Below are positions 1 to 9,540 of a stretch of DNA of 64,000 nucleotides, in pieces. Each line of letters begins with the position of its first letter. Within the stretch, counting starts at the first letter, position 1. This DNA comes from BOG-908 sp965198915. Lineage in GTDB: Bacteria; Pseudomonadota; Alphaproteobacteria; Acetobacterales; Acetobacteraceae. The position numbers and the translations under genes were made by a program. The notes beneath the pieces are model-generated. The model saw only the letters and a list, made by a program, of their open reading frames with translations, had not been told where the DNA came from and did not search any database. The stretch covers positions 62,001-126,000 of the forward strand of contig CBDAQC010000006.1 in assembly GCA_965198915.1 (NCBI GenBank). The letters run 5' to 3'.

Positions 1-2454
1 GCTGCCGCCCTGCTGCTGCCGGACGGCTCCGTTCTGGGCGCGCGCAGCCGGGCAGGCGCGGCCTCCCTCGAGCATATCGATGTCTCGCGCGCTATCGGCT
101 TCAGCGACCACGGCAGGATGCGAACGCTCGGCACGCTGCGCATCTCTCTGGTCACCTCCAGGCTGCACCAGGCGCTGCTGGCGGAGTTGCGCGCGCAGGG
201 ACTGGCCCTGTTCACCCTGCTGGGGGCGGTGATGATGGCAGTGCTCTCCGCCCTGCGTCAGCTCACCCGCCCGCTGGACAAGCTGACCTACGCGCTCGGC
301 CGCCTGGCCGATGGCGATCTGGAAACGCCGCTACCCTGGCTGGACCGGGTGGACGAGGTGGGTGCGATGGCGCGCGCGCTGGGCGTGTTCCGTGACACGG
401 CACGCCGGCTGGTGCGCGCCGAAGGCCAGTACAAGGCGGTGTTCGACAATGCGGCGCTCGGCATCTTCAGCGCCGCGGAAACTGGCGAGATCACCAGCGT
501 GAACGCGGCACTGCTGGCGATCACCGGCTTCGACGATTTCGAAACCGCAAAGGCCGCGCTGGATGACGGCCGCCTGTTCGTCAGCAACACGCGGCGGGAC
601 GAGCTGACCGGCCTGTGGCAGATGCGGGCAGGCTACAGCGGCGAGGTGGCGGAGTTCCGCCGGGCCGACGGCTCGCCCGTATGGGTGAGCGCGAACGTCC
701 GCGCGGCGCGCGACGAAGCCGGGCGCGTGCTGGGCTTCGTCGGCACGCTGGAGGACATCACCTTCCGCCTGCGCCGGCAAAGCGAGGAGCGGCTGCGCGT
801 GCGCGCGGCCCTGCAGAGCGCCAGCGACGCCATAATCATCGCCGACGAGCACGGCGAACCGCTGTTCGCCAACCCCGCCTTCGTCGCCGCCTTCGGCTAT
901 ACCGAGGCGGAAATCGCCGCGGCCGGCGGCCTGCCCGGCCTGGTCACGGACGCGCCTGCCAGGCGGATGCTGCTGCAGGCGCTCGAAGGCGCCGGCGCTT
1001 GGCAGGGAGAGGCGGAAACGCGTGTGCGCGACGGCACTCTCGTCCCCATGCTGATACGCGCCAGCCCGATACGCGACGAGGCGGGTGCCACGGTCGGCTC
1101 CGTCGTCATCTGCACGGACCTCACCAGGCGGCGCGTCGACGAGGCGCGCATCCGGCATCTGGCGCATCACGACACCCTGACCAACCTGCCGAACCGCATA
1201 TTGTTCGGCGACAGGCTGAACGGTGCGCTGGAACAGCTGGCGGGCGGCACCGGCCAGGACGGCGTAGCCTTGCTCTGCCTGGACCTGGACCGCTTCAAGG
1301 ACGTGAACGACGCGCTGGGACACGCCGCCGGCGATGCCCTGCTCTGCGCGGTAGCCAGCCGTCTGACCGCCTGCCTGGCGGCTTGCGACCTGGTGGCACG
1401 CGTCGGCGGTGACGAGTTCCTGGTGCTGCAGACGCTGCGCCCAGGCGGACAGACCCCGCAAAGCCTGGCGGCCCGCCTGATTGCGGAGCTGTCCCACCCC
1501 TACATCATCGGCGCCCGCCAGGTGAGCGTTGGCGTCAGCATCGGCATAGCGTTGGCGCCGGTTCACGCGATCGATCCTGGCCAACTCCTGCGTTACGGTG
1601 ACATGGCGCTGTATGACGCCAAGGCGCGGGGGCGCGGCCAGGCCTGCCTGTTCACGCCGGAGCTCGAAACGGTATTGCGCCAGCGCTCGGACCTGGAACG
1701 CGACCTGCGCGAGGCAGTGGCCGACGGTGCCCTGCATTTGCACTATCAGCCGCAATACGCACTTGGCCGCGGCACAATCCTGGGGGCCGAGGCGCTGCTG
1801 CGCTGGCATCATCCGGTGCGCGGCCATGTCTCGCCAGCCGAGTTCGTCCCCATGGCCGAAAGCTGCGGGCTGATCACCGTGCTGGGCGCCTGGGTTCTGC
1901 GTGCCGCCTGCCGGGAGGCCGCCGGCTGGCCGGGCAGCCTGTCCGTCGCGGTCAACCTCTCGCCGGTGCAGTTCCGCACCACCGATCTGGTGGCCTTCGT
2001 GGCGGGCGTGCTCGCCGAGACGGGATTGGAGCCGGCAAGGCTGGAGCTGGAGATCACCGAGGGCGTGCTGCTGGGCGACTCACCGGACGTGATGGAAACA
2101 CTGGCCGGGCTGAAAGCGCTCGGCGTGCGCATCGCCCTCGATGATTTCGGCACAGGCTACTCGTCACTCAGCTACCTGCAGCGCATGCCGATCGACAAGC
2201 TGAAGATCGATCAGAGCTTCACCCGCGTGCTCGGCACGGACCCTGCGGCACGACCGCTGGTGCGCTCGATCATCGGCATAGCGCGTGACCTGGGCATCGT
2301 CAGCCTGGCCGAAGGCGTGGAGACCGAATTGCAGGCCGAGATGCTGCGCGAGGAGGGCTGCGTGGAGGTGCAAGGCTATTTGTTCGGGCGGCCGATGCCC
2401 GGGGAGGCGTTCGCAGAGCTGGTAGGGGGTGAGTTGCTGGCCGAACTGGCCTAG
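1..2454 (+). CDS. HAMP-PAS-PAS-GGDEF-EAL cyclic-di-GMP signalling protein (5' end outside window)
   Basis: The reading frame is open from base 1, so the start and the sensory N-terminus lie upstream of the window. In order I see the end of an extracytoplasmic segment, one membrane helix (around 190-250), a HAMP linker, two PAS domains, a GGDEF domain (ARVGGDEF intact) and an EAL domain. The EAL part keeps EALLRW, NLSPVQF, DDFGTGYSSL, the LKID lysine and the late GVETE glutamate, so phosphodiesterase activity is expected. The inhibitory RxxD site before GGDEF is lost (reads AACD), so cyclase product inhibition is unlikely. Which activity dominates cannot be told. It ends 15 bases before the convergent rodA stop. 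Confidence 0.93.
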   Translation, partial: AAALLLPDGSVLGARSRAGAASLEHIDVSRAIGFSDHGRMRTLGTLRISLVTSRLHQALLAELRAQGLALFTLLGAVMMAVLSALRQLTRPLDKLTYALGRLADGDLETPLPWLDRVDEVGAMARALGVFRDTARRLVRAEGQYKAVFDNAALGIFSAAETGEITSVNAALLAITGFDDFETAKAALDDGRLFVSNTRRDELTGLWQMRAGYSGEVAEFRRADGSPVWVSANVRAARDEAGRVLGFVGTLEDITFRLRRQSEERLRVRAALQSASDAIIIADEHGEPLFANPAFVAAFGYTEAEIAAAGGLPGLVTDAPARRMLLQALEGAGAWQGEAETRVRDGTLVPMLIRASPIRDEAGATVGSVVICTDLTRRRVDEARIRHLAHHDTLTNLPNRILFGDRLNGALEQLAGGTGQDGVALLCLDLDRFKDVNDALGHAAGDALLCAVASRLTACLAACDLVARVGGDEFLVLQTLRPGGQTPQSLAARLIAELSHPYIIGARQVSVGVSIGIALAPVHAIDPGQLLRYGDMALYDAKARGRGQACLFTPELETVLRQRSDLERDLREAVADGALHLHYQPQYALGRGTILGAEALLRWHHPVRGHVSPAEFVPMAESCGLITVLGAWVLRAACREAAGWPGSLSVAVNLSPVQFRTTDLVAFVAGVLAETGLEPARLELEITEGVLLGDSPDVMETLAGLKALGVRIALDDFGTGYSSLSYLQRMPIDKLKIDQSFTRVLGTDPAARPLVRSIIGIARDLGIVSLAEGVETELQAEMLREEGCVEVQGYLFGRPMPGEAFAELVGGELLAELA

Positions 2455-2469
2455 ACGAGCGTGCCAGGC

Positions 2470-3621
2470 CTAGTCCAGCGCGTCCCGCCGGTCGGCAAAG
2501 ACCACGTCGCGATGCACATGCACGGACATCAGCAATCCCATCGCGAACATCACGGTCAGCATCGCCGACCCGCCATGGCTCACCAGCGGCAACGGCACCC
2601 CGCCCACCGGTATGGCGCCCACCACCATGGCGACGTTGACGAACACGTACATGAAGATGTTCACCGAAATGCCCAGCGCCAGCAGCTTGCCGTATTGATG
2701 CCGGCAGCGCAGCGCCACGAGCATCCCGCCCAGTATGATCGTCAGCAGCAGAAGCAGCAGCGCCAGCGCGCCGATCAGCCCCCATTCCTCGGCCACTATG
2801 GAGAAGATGAAATCCGTCTGCTTTTCCGGCAGGAAGTTCAGATGCGCCTGGGTTCCCTGCATGAACCCCTTGCCCCACAGCCCGCCAGAGCCCAGCGCGA
2901 TCTTGGATTGGATGATGTTGTAGCCGGCGCCGAGCGGATCGCTTTCCGGATTGAGGAAGGTGGTGATGCGCGCGCGCTGGTAGTCGTGCAGGTGCCTGTA
3001 GGCGAACTCCGCCAGAAACGGCAGAGGCACGGCCAGTATCGCCATCTGCCACAGGCGCATGCCGGCGCCTATGAAGATGGAGAGCCCCACCACGCCGGTG
3101 ATGAACGCCGTGCCGAGGTTCGGCTCCTTCAGGATCAGCCCGACCGGCAACAGCACCGCAATTGCGGGAAGGATCAGGAAGAACGGGTTGCCTACCCGCG
3201 CCCAGCTCGCCCGGTTGAACCAGGAGGCGAGCGCCATCGCCAGCGCCACCTTCATGATCTCGCTCGGTTGCAGCTGCAACGGACCGATCTCCAGCCAGCG
3301 CTCCGCGCCCTTGCCGACATGGCCCATCTTCAGGACCAGAACCAGTAACAGCAGCGCCAACCCGTAGATCGGCCAGGAGAACCTGGCGATGAAACGTATG
3401 TCCAGCATGGCGATCGACAGCATCATCACCAGGCTGAACCCGAAGCGCAGGCCGTGCCGCCAGGCATATGGTTCCGGCCCGCCGCCGGCCGAGTACAGCG
3501 CCACGTAGCCGCAGCCGGCCAACGCGCATAGCAGCAGGACGTAGAACCAGTTGATGCGCCAGAGCTTGGTGAGCAGGCCAAAATCCGGCTCGGCCCGCAG
3601 CAGGCGGCGTTCGGAGATCAT
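2470..3621 (-). CDS. rodA: RodA, SEDS-family peptidoglycan glycosyltransferase
   Basis: Polytopic membrane protein of 383 residues, the usual RodA length, with about ten hydrophobic helices. SEDS signatures are visible: the GYNIIQSKIALGSGGLWGKG stretch, LNFLPEKQTDFIFS, and the C-terminal VGGVPLPLVSHGGSAM segment. RodA polymerises lipid II with a class B penicillin-binding protein during side-wall elongation. Its usual partners (mreBCD, mrdA) are not adjacent; an oxidoreductase gene lies 28 bases upstream on the same strand, so the two may be co-transcribed. Confidence 0.95.
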   Translation of the reverse strand: MISERRLLRAEPDFGLLTKLWRINWFYVLLLCALAGCGYVALYSAGGGPEPYAWRHGLRFGFSLVMMLSIAMLDIRFIARFSWPIYGLALLLLVLVLKMGHVGKGAERWLEIGPLQLQPSEIMKVALAMALASWFNRASWARVGNPFFLILPAIAVLLPVGLILKEPNLGTAFITGVVGLSIFIGAGMRLWQMAILAVPLPFLAEFAYRHLHDYQRARITTFLNPESDPLGAGYNIIQSKIALGSGGLWGKGFMQGTQAHLNFLPEKQTDFIFSIVAEEWGLIGALALLLLLLTIILGGMLVALRCRHQYGKLLALGISVNIFMYVFVNVAMVVGAIPVGGVPLPLVSHGGSAMLTVMFAMGLLMSVHVHRDVVFADRRDALD

Positions 3622-3649
3622 CGGAGAATAGGGCGCCTTCTGGCTTGCC

Positions 3650-4657
3650 TCACAGGCGTATCACGACCTTGCCCACATGCGTGGCCCCTTTCAGGTGTCG
3701 GTAGGCCTCGCGCGCCTCCTCGAACGCGAACACCCGGTCGATCACGGGCTCCAGCCTGTGCAGCGAAATCGCCCGGTTCATCGCCTCGAACATCTGCCGC
3801 GAGCCCACATAGATCGGCCGGACGATGCAGCCAGCGCCGAACACCGCCAGCGGGTCCAGCGTGCCGCGTGTCAGCACGCCGATCAGCGTGACCACGCCGC
3901 CGCCGCGTGTGGCCTGCACGGAACGCTGTATCGTCCCGGGCCCGCCCACTTCGACCACGTGGTCCACGCCGCGTCCGTCGGTCAGCCGGCGGATCTCCGT
4001 CTGCCACTCCGGCTCCGCCTTGTAGTTCACCCCGTCCGAGGCGCCCCGCGCGCGGGCCCGCTCCAGCTTCTCGTCACTGGAAGACGTGGCGATCACCCGG
4101 GCGCCGGCGGCATGCGCGAACTGCAGCGCGAACATCGACACGCCGCCAGTGCCCAGAACCAGGACCGTCTGGCCCGGAAGCAGCGGCTGTCCGCCGAACA
4201 GCGCGTTCCAGGCGGTAACCGCGGCGCACGGCAGAGTGGCCGCCTGCTCGAAGGAGAGATGCGCCGGCACCTGCACCAGGCCACGCTCGTCGAACACCAC
4301 ATATTCCGACAGCACGCCGTCGATCGCACCGCCCAGTGCGGAAGCGCCGTCGGCCGGCTCCATTTCGCCGCCCATCCAGCTCTGCATGAAGATGCCGGCC
4401 ACCCGGTCCCCGATGCACATGCGGGTGACGCCCTCGCCCAGCTCGACCACCTCGCCGGCGCCGTCCGACAACGGCACCAGATCGGGCGGCAGCTTGCTCA
4501 TCATGTATTTGCCCGAAGCCACCGCCAGGTCACGGAAGTTCAGGGAGGCCGCGCGCATGCGGACCAGCACCTGGCCACGGCCGGGCTTCGGTGTGTCGGC
4601 CTCGCCGAGCGTGAGGTCGTCAATACCGGTGTGCTGCGGCAGGCGGTACAGGCGCAT
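3650..4657 (-). CDS. Zinc-free MDR-family NAD(P)-dependent alcohol dehydrogenase / quinone reductase
   Basis: 335-residue medium-chain dehydrogenase/reductase. The N-terminal GroES-like half has SLNFRDL where zinc enzymes carry the catalytic cysteine, so it is probably zinc-independent like quinone oxidoreductases. The Rossmann half has VLVLGTGGVSMFALQFA followed by GARVIATSSS, typical of an NADP(H) binder. The AAVTAWNALF helix is also typical of the family. The substrate cannot be deduced. It sits directly upstream of rodA with no obvious functional link. Confidence 0.85.
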   Translation of the reverse strand: MRLYRLPQHTGIDDLTLGEADTPKPGRGQVLVRMRAASLNFRDLAVASGKYMMSKLPPDLVPLSDGAGEVVELGEGVTRMCIGDRVAGIFMQSWMGGEMEPADGASALGGAIDGVLSEYVVFDERGLVQVPAHLSFEQAATLPCAAVTAWNALFGGQPLLPGQTVLVLGTGGVSMFALQFAHAAGARVIATSSSDEKLERARARGASDGVNYKAEPEWQTEIRRLTDGRGVDHVVEVGGPGTIQRSVQATRGGGVVTLIGVLTRGTLDPLAVFGAGCIVRPIYVGSRQMFEAMNRAISLHRLEPVIDRVFAFEEAREAYRHLKGATHVGKVVIRL

Positions 4658-4840
4658 CTTCTGGCTCCGGATAAACGTGAGTTCGCTAGCGTGCGCCGGG
4701 GCGGCGGGGTTGCGTTATTCCCGCAATGCACGCCCAAACGCCAGCGCCAAACAGCCGGCAACCAGGCCATTTCCGTTTTGTCTTGCAACCCAGGATAGCG
4801 GAAGTGTTAAACATTCGAAAAAGACACGCGAGGAAAAATC

Positions 4841-6319
4841 ATGCGATCTCACTCAGCCGCCGCCGCCCTTGCATTGTCGCTGGCCGCCGGCAGTGCCGCA
4901 GCCCAGAGCGTCACCACCTACCACAACAACATCAACAGGCACGGCGAATACGTCGTGCCCGGCCTGACGGCGGCCACCGCCGCCAGCATGCACCAGGATA
5001 GCGCCTTCAATGGCACGTTCACCGGTGACGTCTACGCGCAGCCGCTCTACTGGCAGGCCAGCGCCCATACCACCGGCACCGTCATCGTCGCCACGGAGAC
5101 CAATCTGGTCGAGGCGCTCGACGCCGACACCGGCGCGGTGGTGTGGAGCACCCAGCTTCCCGCCGGCCCGGCCAGCAACCAGCTGCAATGCGGCAACATC
5201 CCCATCGAGGGCATCACCGGCACCCCGGCGATCGATCCCGCGAGCGGCCTCATCTACCTCGACGCCGTGACCGGCACGACGTCCAGCACGGTGCGTCACA
5301 AGATCTACGCCCTGTCCGCCACCACCGGCGCGGTGCAGCCGGGCTATCCGCTGGACGTGCAGTCCGCGCTGGCCGCGCGCGGCGTCACCTTCGACTCGAC
5401 CATCCAGGGCGAGCGCGGCGCGGTGCTGTTCTTCAACGGCGCTGCCTACTTCACTTATGGCGGCCGTTCCGGCGATTGCGGCAACTATCACGGGATGGTG
5501 GTGCAGGTGACGCCGTCCGCCACGCCGAGCGTTGCCGGCGTATGGAGCACGCGGGCGGACCGTGGCGGCATCTGGGCCCAGGGCGGCTCGGCGTCGGACG
5601 GCAGCTCCGTCTTCGTGACCACCGGCAATACCTCCGGGGCCAGCAGCTGGGGCGACGGCGAAGGCATAATCCGCCTGAAGAGCGGCGTGGCCCACACCAC
5701 CAACCCGCTGAACTACTTCACCCCCACCAACTGGCAAACGCTCGACGACGACGACCTGGACCTTGGCGGCACCGAGGCGCTGCCCTTCCAGGCCGGCGGC
5801 ATCGCCGGCAGTCCCCGCATCATCGCCTTCGGCAAGGACGGCAACGCCTATCTGAACGACCGCCGCAACCTCGGCGGAACAGGCGGCCAGATCGCGCTGC
5901 AGAAGGTCTCCAACGGCGCGATCATCACCGCGCCGGCGATCTACAACTCGGACAGCCTCTCGATGGTGGTGTTCCGCGATTCCAGCGGCATCAAGTGCGG
6001 CGGCAGCAGCCTGACCATGCTGTCCGTGGCGCCGTCCGGCACCTCGCCGATAAACGAGGTCTGGTGCGCGGCGCTGAACGGCGCCGGCGCGCCGATCGTG
6101 ACGACGACGGGCGGCTCGGCGAACCCGCTGGTCTGGATAGTGGGTGCCGAGGGCGACAACCTGCTGCATGGCTACAACGCGATGACGGGCGCGGCGGTCT
6201 TCACGGGCGGTGGGCAGGCGATGCAGGGGCTGCGGCACTTCCAGACGATACTGGCTGCGAACGGCCACCTCTATGTTGCCGGCGGCGGCACGCTGTACGC
6301 CTACACCTTCAACCGTTAG
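4841..6319 (+). CDS. Secreted PQQ-like beta-propeller protein
   Basis: 492 residues with a Sec signal peptide (short basic N-terminus, Ala/Leu-rich core, cleavage near SAAAQS). The mature part has repeated blade motifs of the quinoprotein/BamB type, such as VEALDADTGAVVWS and LVWIVGAEGDNLLHGYNAMTGAAVF. An uncommon feature is a Thr/Ser/Gly-rich surface and a few cysteines, which suggests a periplasmic or extracellular location. The start is set by GAGGAAAA eight bases upstream. No PQQ-dehydrogenase catalytic motif is evident, so a binding or scaffold role is as likely as an enzyme. Confidence 0.78.
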   Translation: MRSHSAAAALALSLAAGSAAAQSVTTYHNNINRHGEYVVPGLTAATAASMHQDSAFNGTFTGDVYAQPLYWQASAHTTGTVIVATETNLVEALDADTGAVVWSTQLPAGPASNQLQCGNIPIEGITGTPAIDPASGLIYLDAVTGTTSSTVRHKIYALSATTGAVQPGYPLDVQSALAARGVTFDSTIQGERGAVLFFNGAAYFTYGGRSGDCGNYHGMVVQVTPSATPSVAGVWSTRADRGGIWAQGGSASDGSSVFVTTGNTSGASSWGDGEGIIRLKSGVAHTTNPLNYFTPTNWQTLDDDDLDLGGTEALPFQAGGIAGSPRIIAFGKDGNAYLNDRRNLGGTGGQIALQKVSNGAIITAPAIYNSDSLSMVVFRDSSGIKCGGSSLTMLSVAPSGTSPINEVWCAALNGAGAPIVTTTGGSANPLVWIVGAEGDNLLHGYNAMTGAAVFTGGGQAMQGLRHFQTILAANGHLYVAGGGTLYAYTFNR

Positions 6320-6356
6320 GCGCTGGGCCGGTCCGCCCGTCTGGCAGAGCACACCA

Positions 6357-6384
6357 GTTCTGCCAGATCGATGGCTGGCAGAAC
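6357..6384. terminator. Hairpin between convergent genes, possible bidirectional terminator
   Basis: GTTCTGCCAG pairs perfectly with CTGGCAGAAC across an 8-base loop, in the 113-base gap where two genes converge. There is no T-run, so it would be a weak or Rho-assisted terminator. The GTTCTGCC core also recurs in the tips of the large intergenic repeats described elsewhere, perhaps by chance. Confidence 0.45.
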
Positions 6385-6432
6385 CAGGCTGCGGACGTCG
6401 CGCCCCAATCGTCCTTGCCGCAGGTCGGTGTC

Positions 6433-6957
6433 TCAGTCGTGCTTCAGCACGCCGAAATGCGTGGAGGTGAGCGCCAGGCTGGTTGGCAGCGTCTCGGGTA
6501 GGGTGGTGAGCAGGCTGTCATAGCCGCACGTGCTGTACGGACACGTGGCAGCGTTGCCGGGGCCGTTGACCAGCAGCTCGTAACCCTCGTTGCCAAGCCC
6601 GTCGGTGAACGCCGCCTGTATCTTGAAGGTCCACGAGACAGCAAGGCCGGTGGGCCCCGTGGTCACGGTGCCCCACAAGAACGAGTCGAGCTGGCCGCCA
6701 AAGGCCGCGCCCTTCTTCATGTAGCTCGTGATTTGCGGCAGCTTGTTCAGGCCGTCCCTGTACGCGGCCAGCTTGGTCATCGTATAGGTGGTGTTGGGCT
6801 GGATCGTGCCCGGCACGGTGAACTGAAGCACGATGCGCGTGAAGCCGCTGGAGCCTACCGTCGCCGGAGTGAAATACGGACCGGTGTAGGTAAATGTCGC
6901 GGCGCCAGCCGGTGCGGCCGTGAGGCAGGCGCAGAGAGCGGCGACAGTCTGTTTCAA
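6433..6957 (-). CDS. Secreted protein of unknown function (TTG start)
   Basis: 174 residues. I place the start at a TTG codon at 6957 because GGGAGGA lies eight bases upstream and the product then begins with a clean signal peptide (KQTVAALCACLTAAPAGAA). Longer in-frame starts would add an unlikely hydrophilic leader. The mature chain is rich in Thr, Gly and aromatic residues and looks beta-structured; a Cys pair near the C-terminus (TCPYSTCG) could form a disulfide. I recognise no family. It is divergent from the response regulator gene, with 263 bases between. Confidence 0.6.
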   Translation of the reverse strand: MKQTVAALCACLTAAPAGAATFTYTGPYFTPATVGSSGFTRIVLQFTVPGTIQPNTTYTMTKLAAYRDGLNKLPQITSYMKKGAAFGGQLDSFLWGTVTTGPTGLAVSWTFKIQAAFTDGLGNEGYELLVNGPGNAATCPYSTCGYDSLLTTLPETLPTSLALTSTHFGVLKHD

Positions 6958-7220
6958 GCTCGTAATCCTCCCGAAGCCGTGATATTCGGTGGAGGCAACT
7001 AATCGCACGTGGGCAAATTGCGCAATACGCAAATGTGTTTTTGTGTCGACTTTGCACCAAATTACCCGCTGGTTCTGGGCGGTCATTGCGGGCGCAAACC
7101 ACTTGGTTCGGTTCTCTGCCCGACAACACAAAAAGTTTTGCAACCGATCCAGCGCCAGGCAGCTTAGCACCCCGAACACGGACATGTGCCCACCCCGGGA
7201 CATGAAGAGGAGACACCCAG
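6958..7220. promoter_or_regulatory. Divergent intergenic region upstream of the response regulator
   Basis: 263 bases between a secreted-protein gene and the response regulator. It is more AT-rich than its surroundings (7010-7150, with several A/T runs), as expected for two divergent promoters. I could not assign specific -35/-10 pairs. The regulator has a strong GAGGAG ribosome binding site ending about 11 bases before its ATG. Confidence 0.4.
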
Positions 7221-7922
7221 ATGGCGGGCGAGCGCCCCATCCTGATCGTCGACGACGACAGGTCGCTGCGTGAGGAACTGGCAGCGCAGTTAGAGGTGGA
7301 CGGTGAGTTCACGGCGGACGAAGCGGCTTCGGTAAGCGAGGCAGAGACCAAGATCCGTCAGCACGAACAGCGCTTCGACGCGCTCATCCTGGACGTGGGC
7401 CTGCCGGACGGCGACGGCCGCGACCTGTGCGCCACGCTGCGCAAGGCCGGGATGCGCATGCCCATCATCATGCTGACCGGCTCGGACGACGAATCCGACG
7501 TGGTGCGCGGCCTGGAGTCCGGCGCCAACGACTACATCGCCAAGCCGTTCCGCCTGAACGAACTGCTCGCCCGCCTGCGGGCGCAGCTGCGCATCTTCGA
7601 AAACTCCGAGGACGCGGTGTTCACCATTGGTCCGTACACCTTCCGCCCGTCTGCCAAGCTGCTGCAGGAGCCGCTACGCAACCGCCGCATACGCCTGACC
7701 GAAAAGGAAGCGGCGATCCTGAAATTCCTCTACCGCGCCGGCACCAAGCCAGTCGCGCGGCAGATCCTGCTGAACGAGGTCTGGGGCTACAACGCGGCGG
7801 TGACGACCCACACGCTGGAGACGCATATCTACCGCCTGCGCCAGAAGATCGAACCCGATCCGGCCAATGCGCGGCTGCTGGTCACGGAAGGCGGCGGCTA
7901 CCGGCTCGACCCGGCGGCCTGA
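7221..7922 (+). CDS. OmpR-family response regulator transcription factor (orphan)
   Basis: 233 residues. The receiver domain has the acidic pair at D11-D12, phospho-acceptor D58 (LILDVG), T86 (MLTGSD) and K108 (AKPF), all as in active receivers. The C-terminal half is an OmpR/PhoB winged helix with the NEVWGYNAAVTTHTLETH and RLRQKIEPD segments. No histidine kinase gene is next to it, so its partner is encoded elsewhere. Upstream and divergent is the secreted protein gene at 6433-6957, a possible target. Confidence 0.92.
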   Translation: MAGERPILIVDDDRSLREELAAQLEVDGEFTADEAASVSEAETKIRQHEQRFDALILDVGLPDGDGRDLCATLRKAGMRMPIIMLTGSDDESDVVRGLESGANDYIAKPFRLNELLARLRAQLRIFENSEDAVFTIGPYTFRPSAKLLQEPLRNRRIRLTEKEAAILKFLYRAGTKPVARQILLNEVWGYNAAVTTHTLETHIYRLRQKIEPDPANARLLVTEGGGYRLDPAA

Positions 7923-8017
7923 CCTGCCTCCGTCAACCGGCAAACGCCCCGGCCGGATACAGGCGCGGCTGGGCGGTCAGCCGGCAGCCGACCCTCGCGG
8001 CGAGCGCTTCCCGCCCC

Positions 8018-9529
8018 TCAGGCGGCACTCTCGCCATGCAACACCGTGTCCAACCCCTCCATCTCTTCCTCCGCGGTCACCGTCAGGCCGATGGTGAATT
8101 TCAGCCCGTAGAGCAGAACCAGGCTGACCAGGCTGCTCCAGACCAGCGTGACGGCCACCGCCTTGCACTGGATGACGAACTGGTGGAACGAGCCGTCCGT
8201 GCCACCGATCGTGGCCGAGGCGAACACGCCGGTCAGCAGCGCACCGACGATGCCGCCCACGCCGTGCACGCCGAACGTGTCCAGGCTGTCGTCATAGCCG
8301 AAAGCGTGCTTGAGGTAGCTGGCTGACAGAAAGCACACCAGGCCGGCGGCCACGCCGATGACAATGGCGCCACCAGGCAGCACGAACCCGCTGGCCGGCG
8401 TGATGGCCACCAGCCCGGCCACCGCGCCGGAGATGATGCCCAGCACAGAGGGTTTGCCCTTGAGCACCCACTCGATGAACATCCAGGCGAGAGCAGCGGC
8501 GGCAGTGGCGATCTGCGTCACCGCCATCGCCATGCCGGCGCGCCCGGTGGCGCCCACCGCCGAGCCGGCGTTGAAGCCGAACCAGCCCACCCATAGCAGG
8601 GCCGCGCCGATCACCGCGTAGGTCAGGTTGTGCGGCGCCATGTTGTCATGCCCGTAGCCGCGCCTGCGGCCCATCACCAGGCAGCACATCAGCCCGGCGA
8701 TGCCCGCATTTATGTGCACCACCGTGCCACCGGCATAGTCCAGCGTGCCAAGCGTGGAGAGCCAGCCGGTGGGCGCCCAAACCCAGTGCGCGATCAGGCT
8801 GTAGGAGAAGACCGACCAGCCGACCATGAACAGGCACATGGCGGAGAACTTCATGCGTTCGGCGAAGGCGCCGGCGATCAGCGCCGGCGTGATGATCGCG
8901 AACGTCATCTGGAACATCATGTACACCGTCTCGGGTATGGCGTAGGGCACCGGCGTCAGGCCGGGCACGTTGTTGCCGAGGATAAAGCCGGTGTCGTCCT
9001 GCTTGCTGAAATTGTCGGCGATGCCGTGCAGCATGAAGCGGCTGGCGTCGCCGAACAGCGAATTCAGCGGAACCCCGAACAGCGACCCGGTGGCCGGGCC
9101 GTTGGTGAAAGCGAGGCTGTAGCCGCACACCGTCCAGACGAGCGTCACCAGGCAGCAGATGGCGAAGCTCTGCATGACGGTGGCCAAGATGTTCTTGCGG
9201 CGGACCATGCCGGCGTAGAACAGGGCCAGGCCGGGGATGGTCATCATCAGCACCAGCGCGGTGCTGGTCAGCATCCACGCGGTGTCGCCATGGTCGTAGG
9301 CCGGCGGCTTGGCCGGTGCGGCGGCAGCGGCCGGTGCGGAGACGGGTGCGGCGGCGGGTGCCTGGGCGGCGGCCGAGGGCGGCGCCGAGGCGGCCGGCGG
9401 CGGTGCGGCCGCGTCCGGTGTCTGAGCCACGGCAACGCCACCGAGCAATGGGCCGCCAAGCAGCGGGCCGCCAAGCAAGACGCCGGCGAGCAGAGTGGCG
9501 GCCAGCATGGTCTTCAGGGTCGATCGCAT
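8018..9529 (-). CDS. amtB: Ammonium transporter AmtB with signal peptide and Ala/Pro linker
   Basis: 503 residues. The ATG at 9529 is preceded by GAGGA at a good distance and gives a signal peptide with a repeated GGPLLGG segment, then an Ala/Pro-rich linker of about 45 residues before the conserved DTAWMLTSTALVLMMTIPG. Eleven membrane helices follow. Pore features are present: the twin-histidine positions (VVHINAGIAG and FGVHGVGGIVG) and the WVGWFGFNAGSA signature. It moves ammonium across the inner membrane and is blocked by unmodified PII. It lies 11 bases after glnK, the classic glnK-amtB operon. Confidence 0.95.
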   Translation of the reverse strand: MRSTLKTMLAATLLAGVLLGGPLLGGPLLGGVAVAQTPDAAAPPPAASAPPSAAAQAPAAAPVSAPAAAAAPAKPPAYDHGDTAWMLTSTALVLMMTIPGLALFYAGMVRRKNILATVMQSFAICCLVTLVWTVCGYSLAFTNGPATGSLFGVPLNSLFGDASRFMLHGIADNFSKQDDTGFILGNNVPGLTPVPYAIPETVYMMFQMTFAIITPALIAGAFAERMKFSAMCLFMVGWSVFSYSLIAHWVWAPTGWLSTLGTLDYAGGTVVHINAGIAGLMCCLVMGRRRGYGHDNMAPHNLTYAVIGAALLWVGWFGFNAGSAVGATGRAGMAMAVTQIATAAAALAWMFIEWVLKGKPSVLGIISGAVAGLVAITPASGFVLPGGAIVIGVAAGLVCFLSASYLKHAFGYDDSLDTFGVHGVGGIVGALLTGVFASATIGGTDGSFHQFVIQCKAVAVTLVWSSLVSLVLLYGLKFTIGLTVTAEEEMEGLDTVLHGESAA

Positions 9530-9540
9530 CCGGAAGGTCC

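Noticed and set aside
331..1827. Long minus-strand open frame opposite the GGDEF/EAL gene
   Set aside because: Shadow of a real gene in high-GC DNA; composition has no protein-like features and the plus-strand product has clear domains.
4853..6352. 499-residue open frame opposite the propeller gene
   Set aside because: His/Arg/Gly-rich antisense shadow without a signal peptide or domain.
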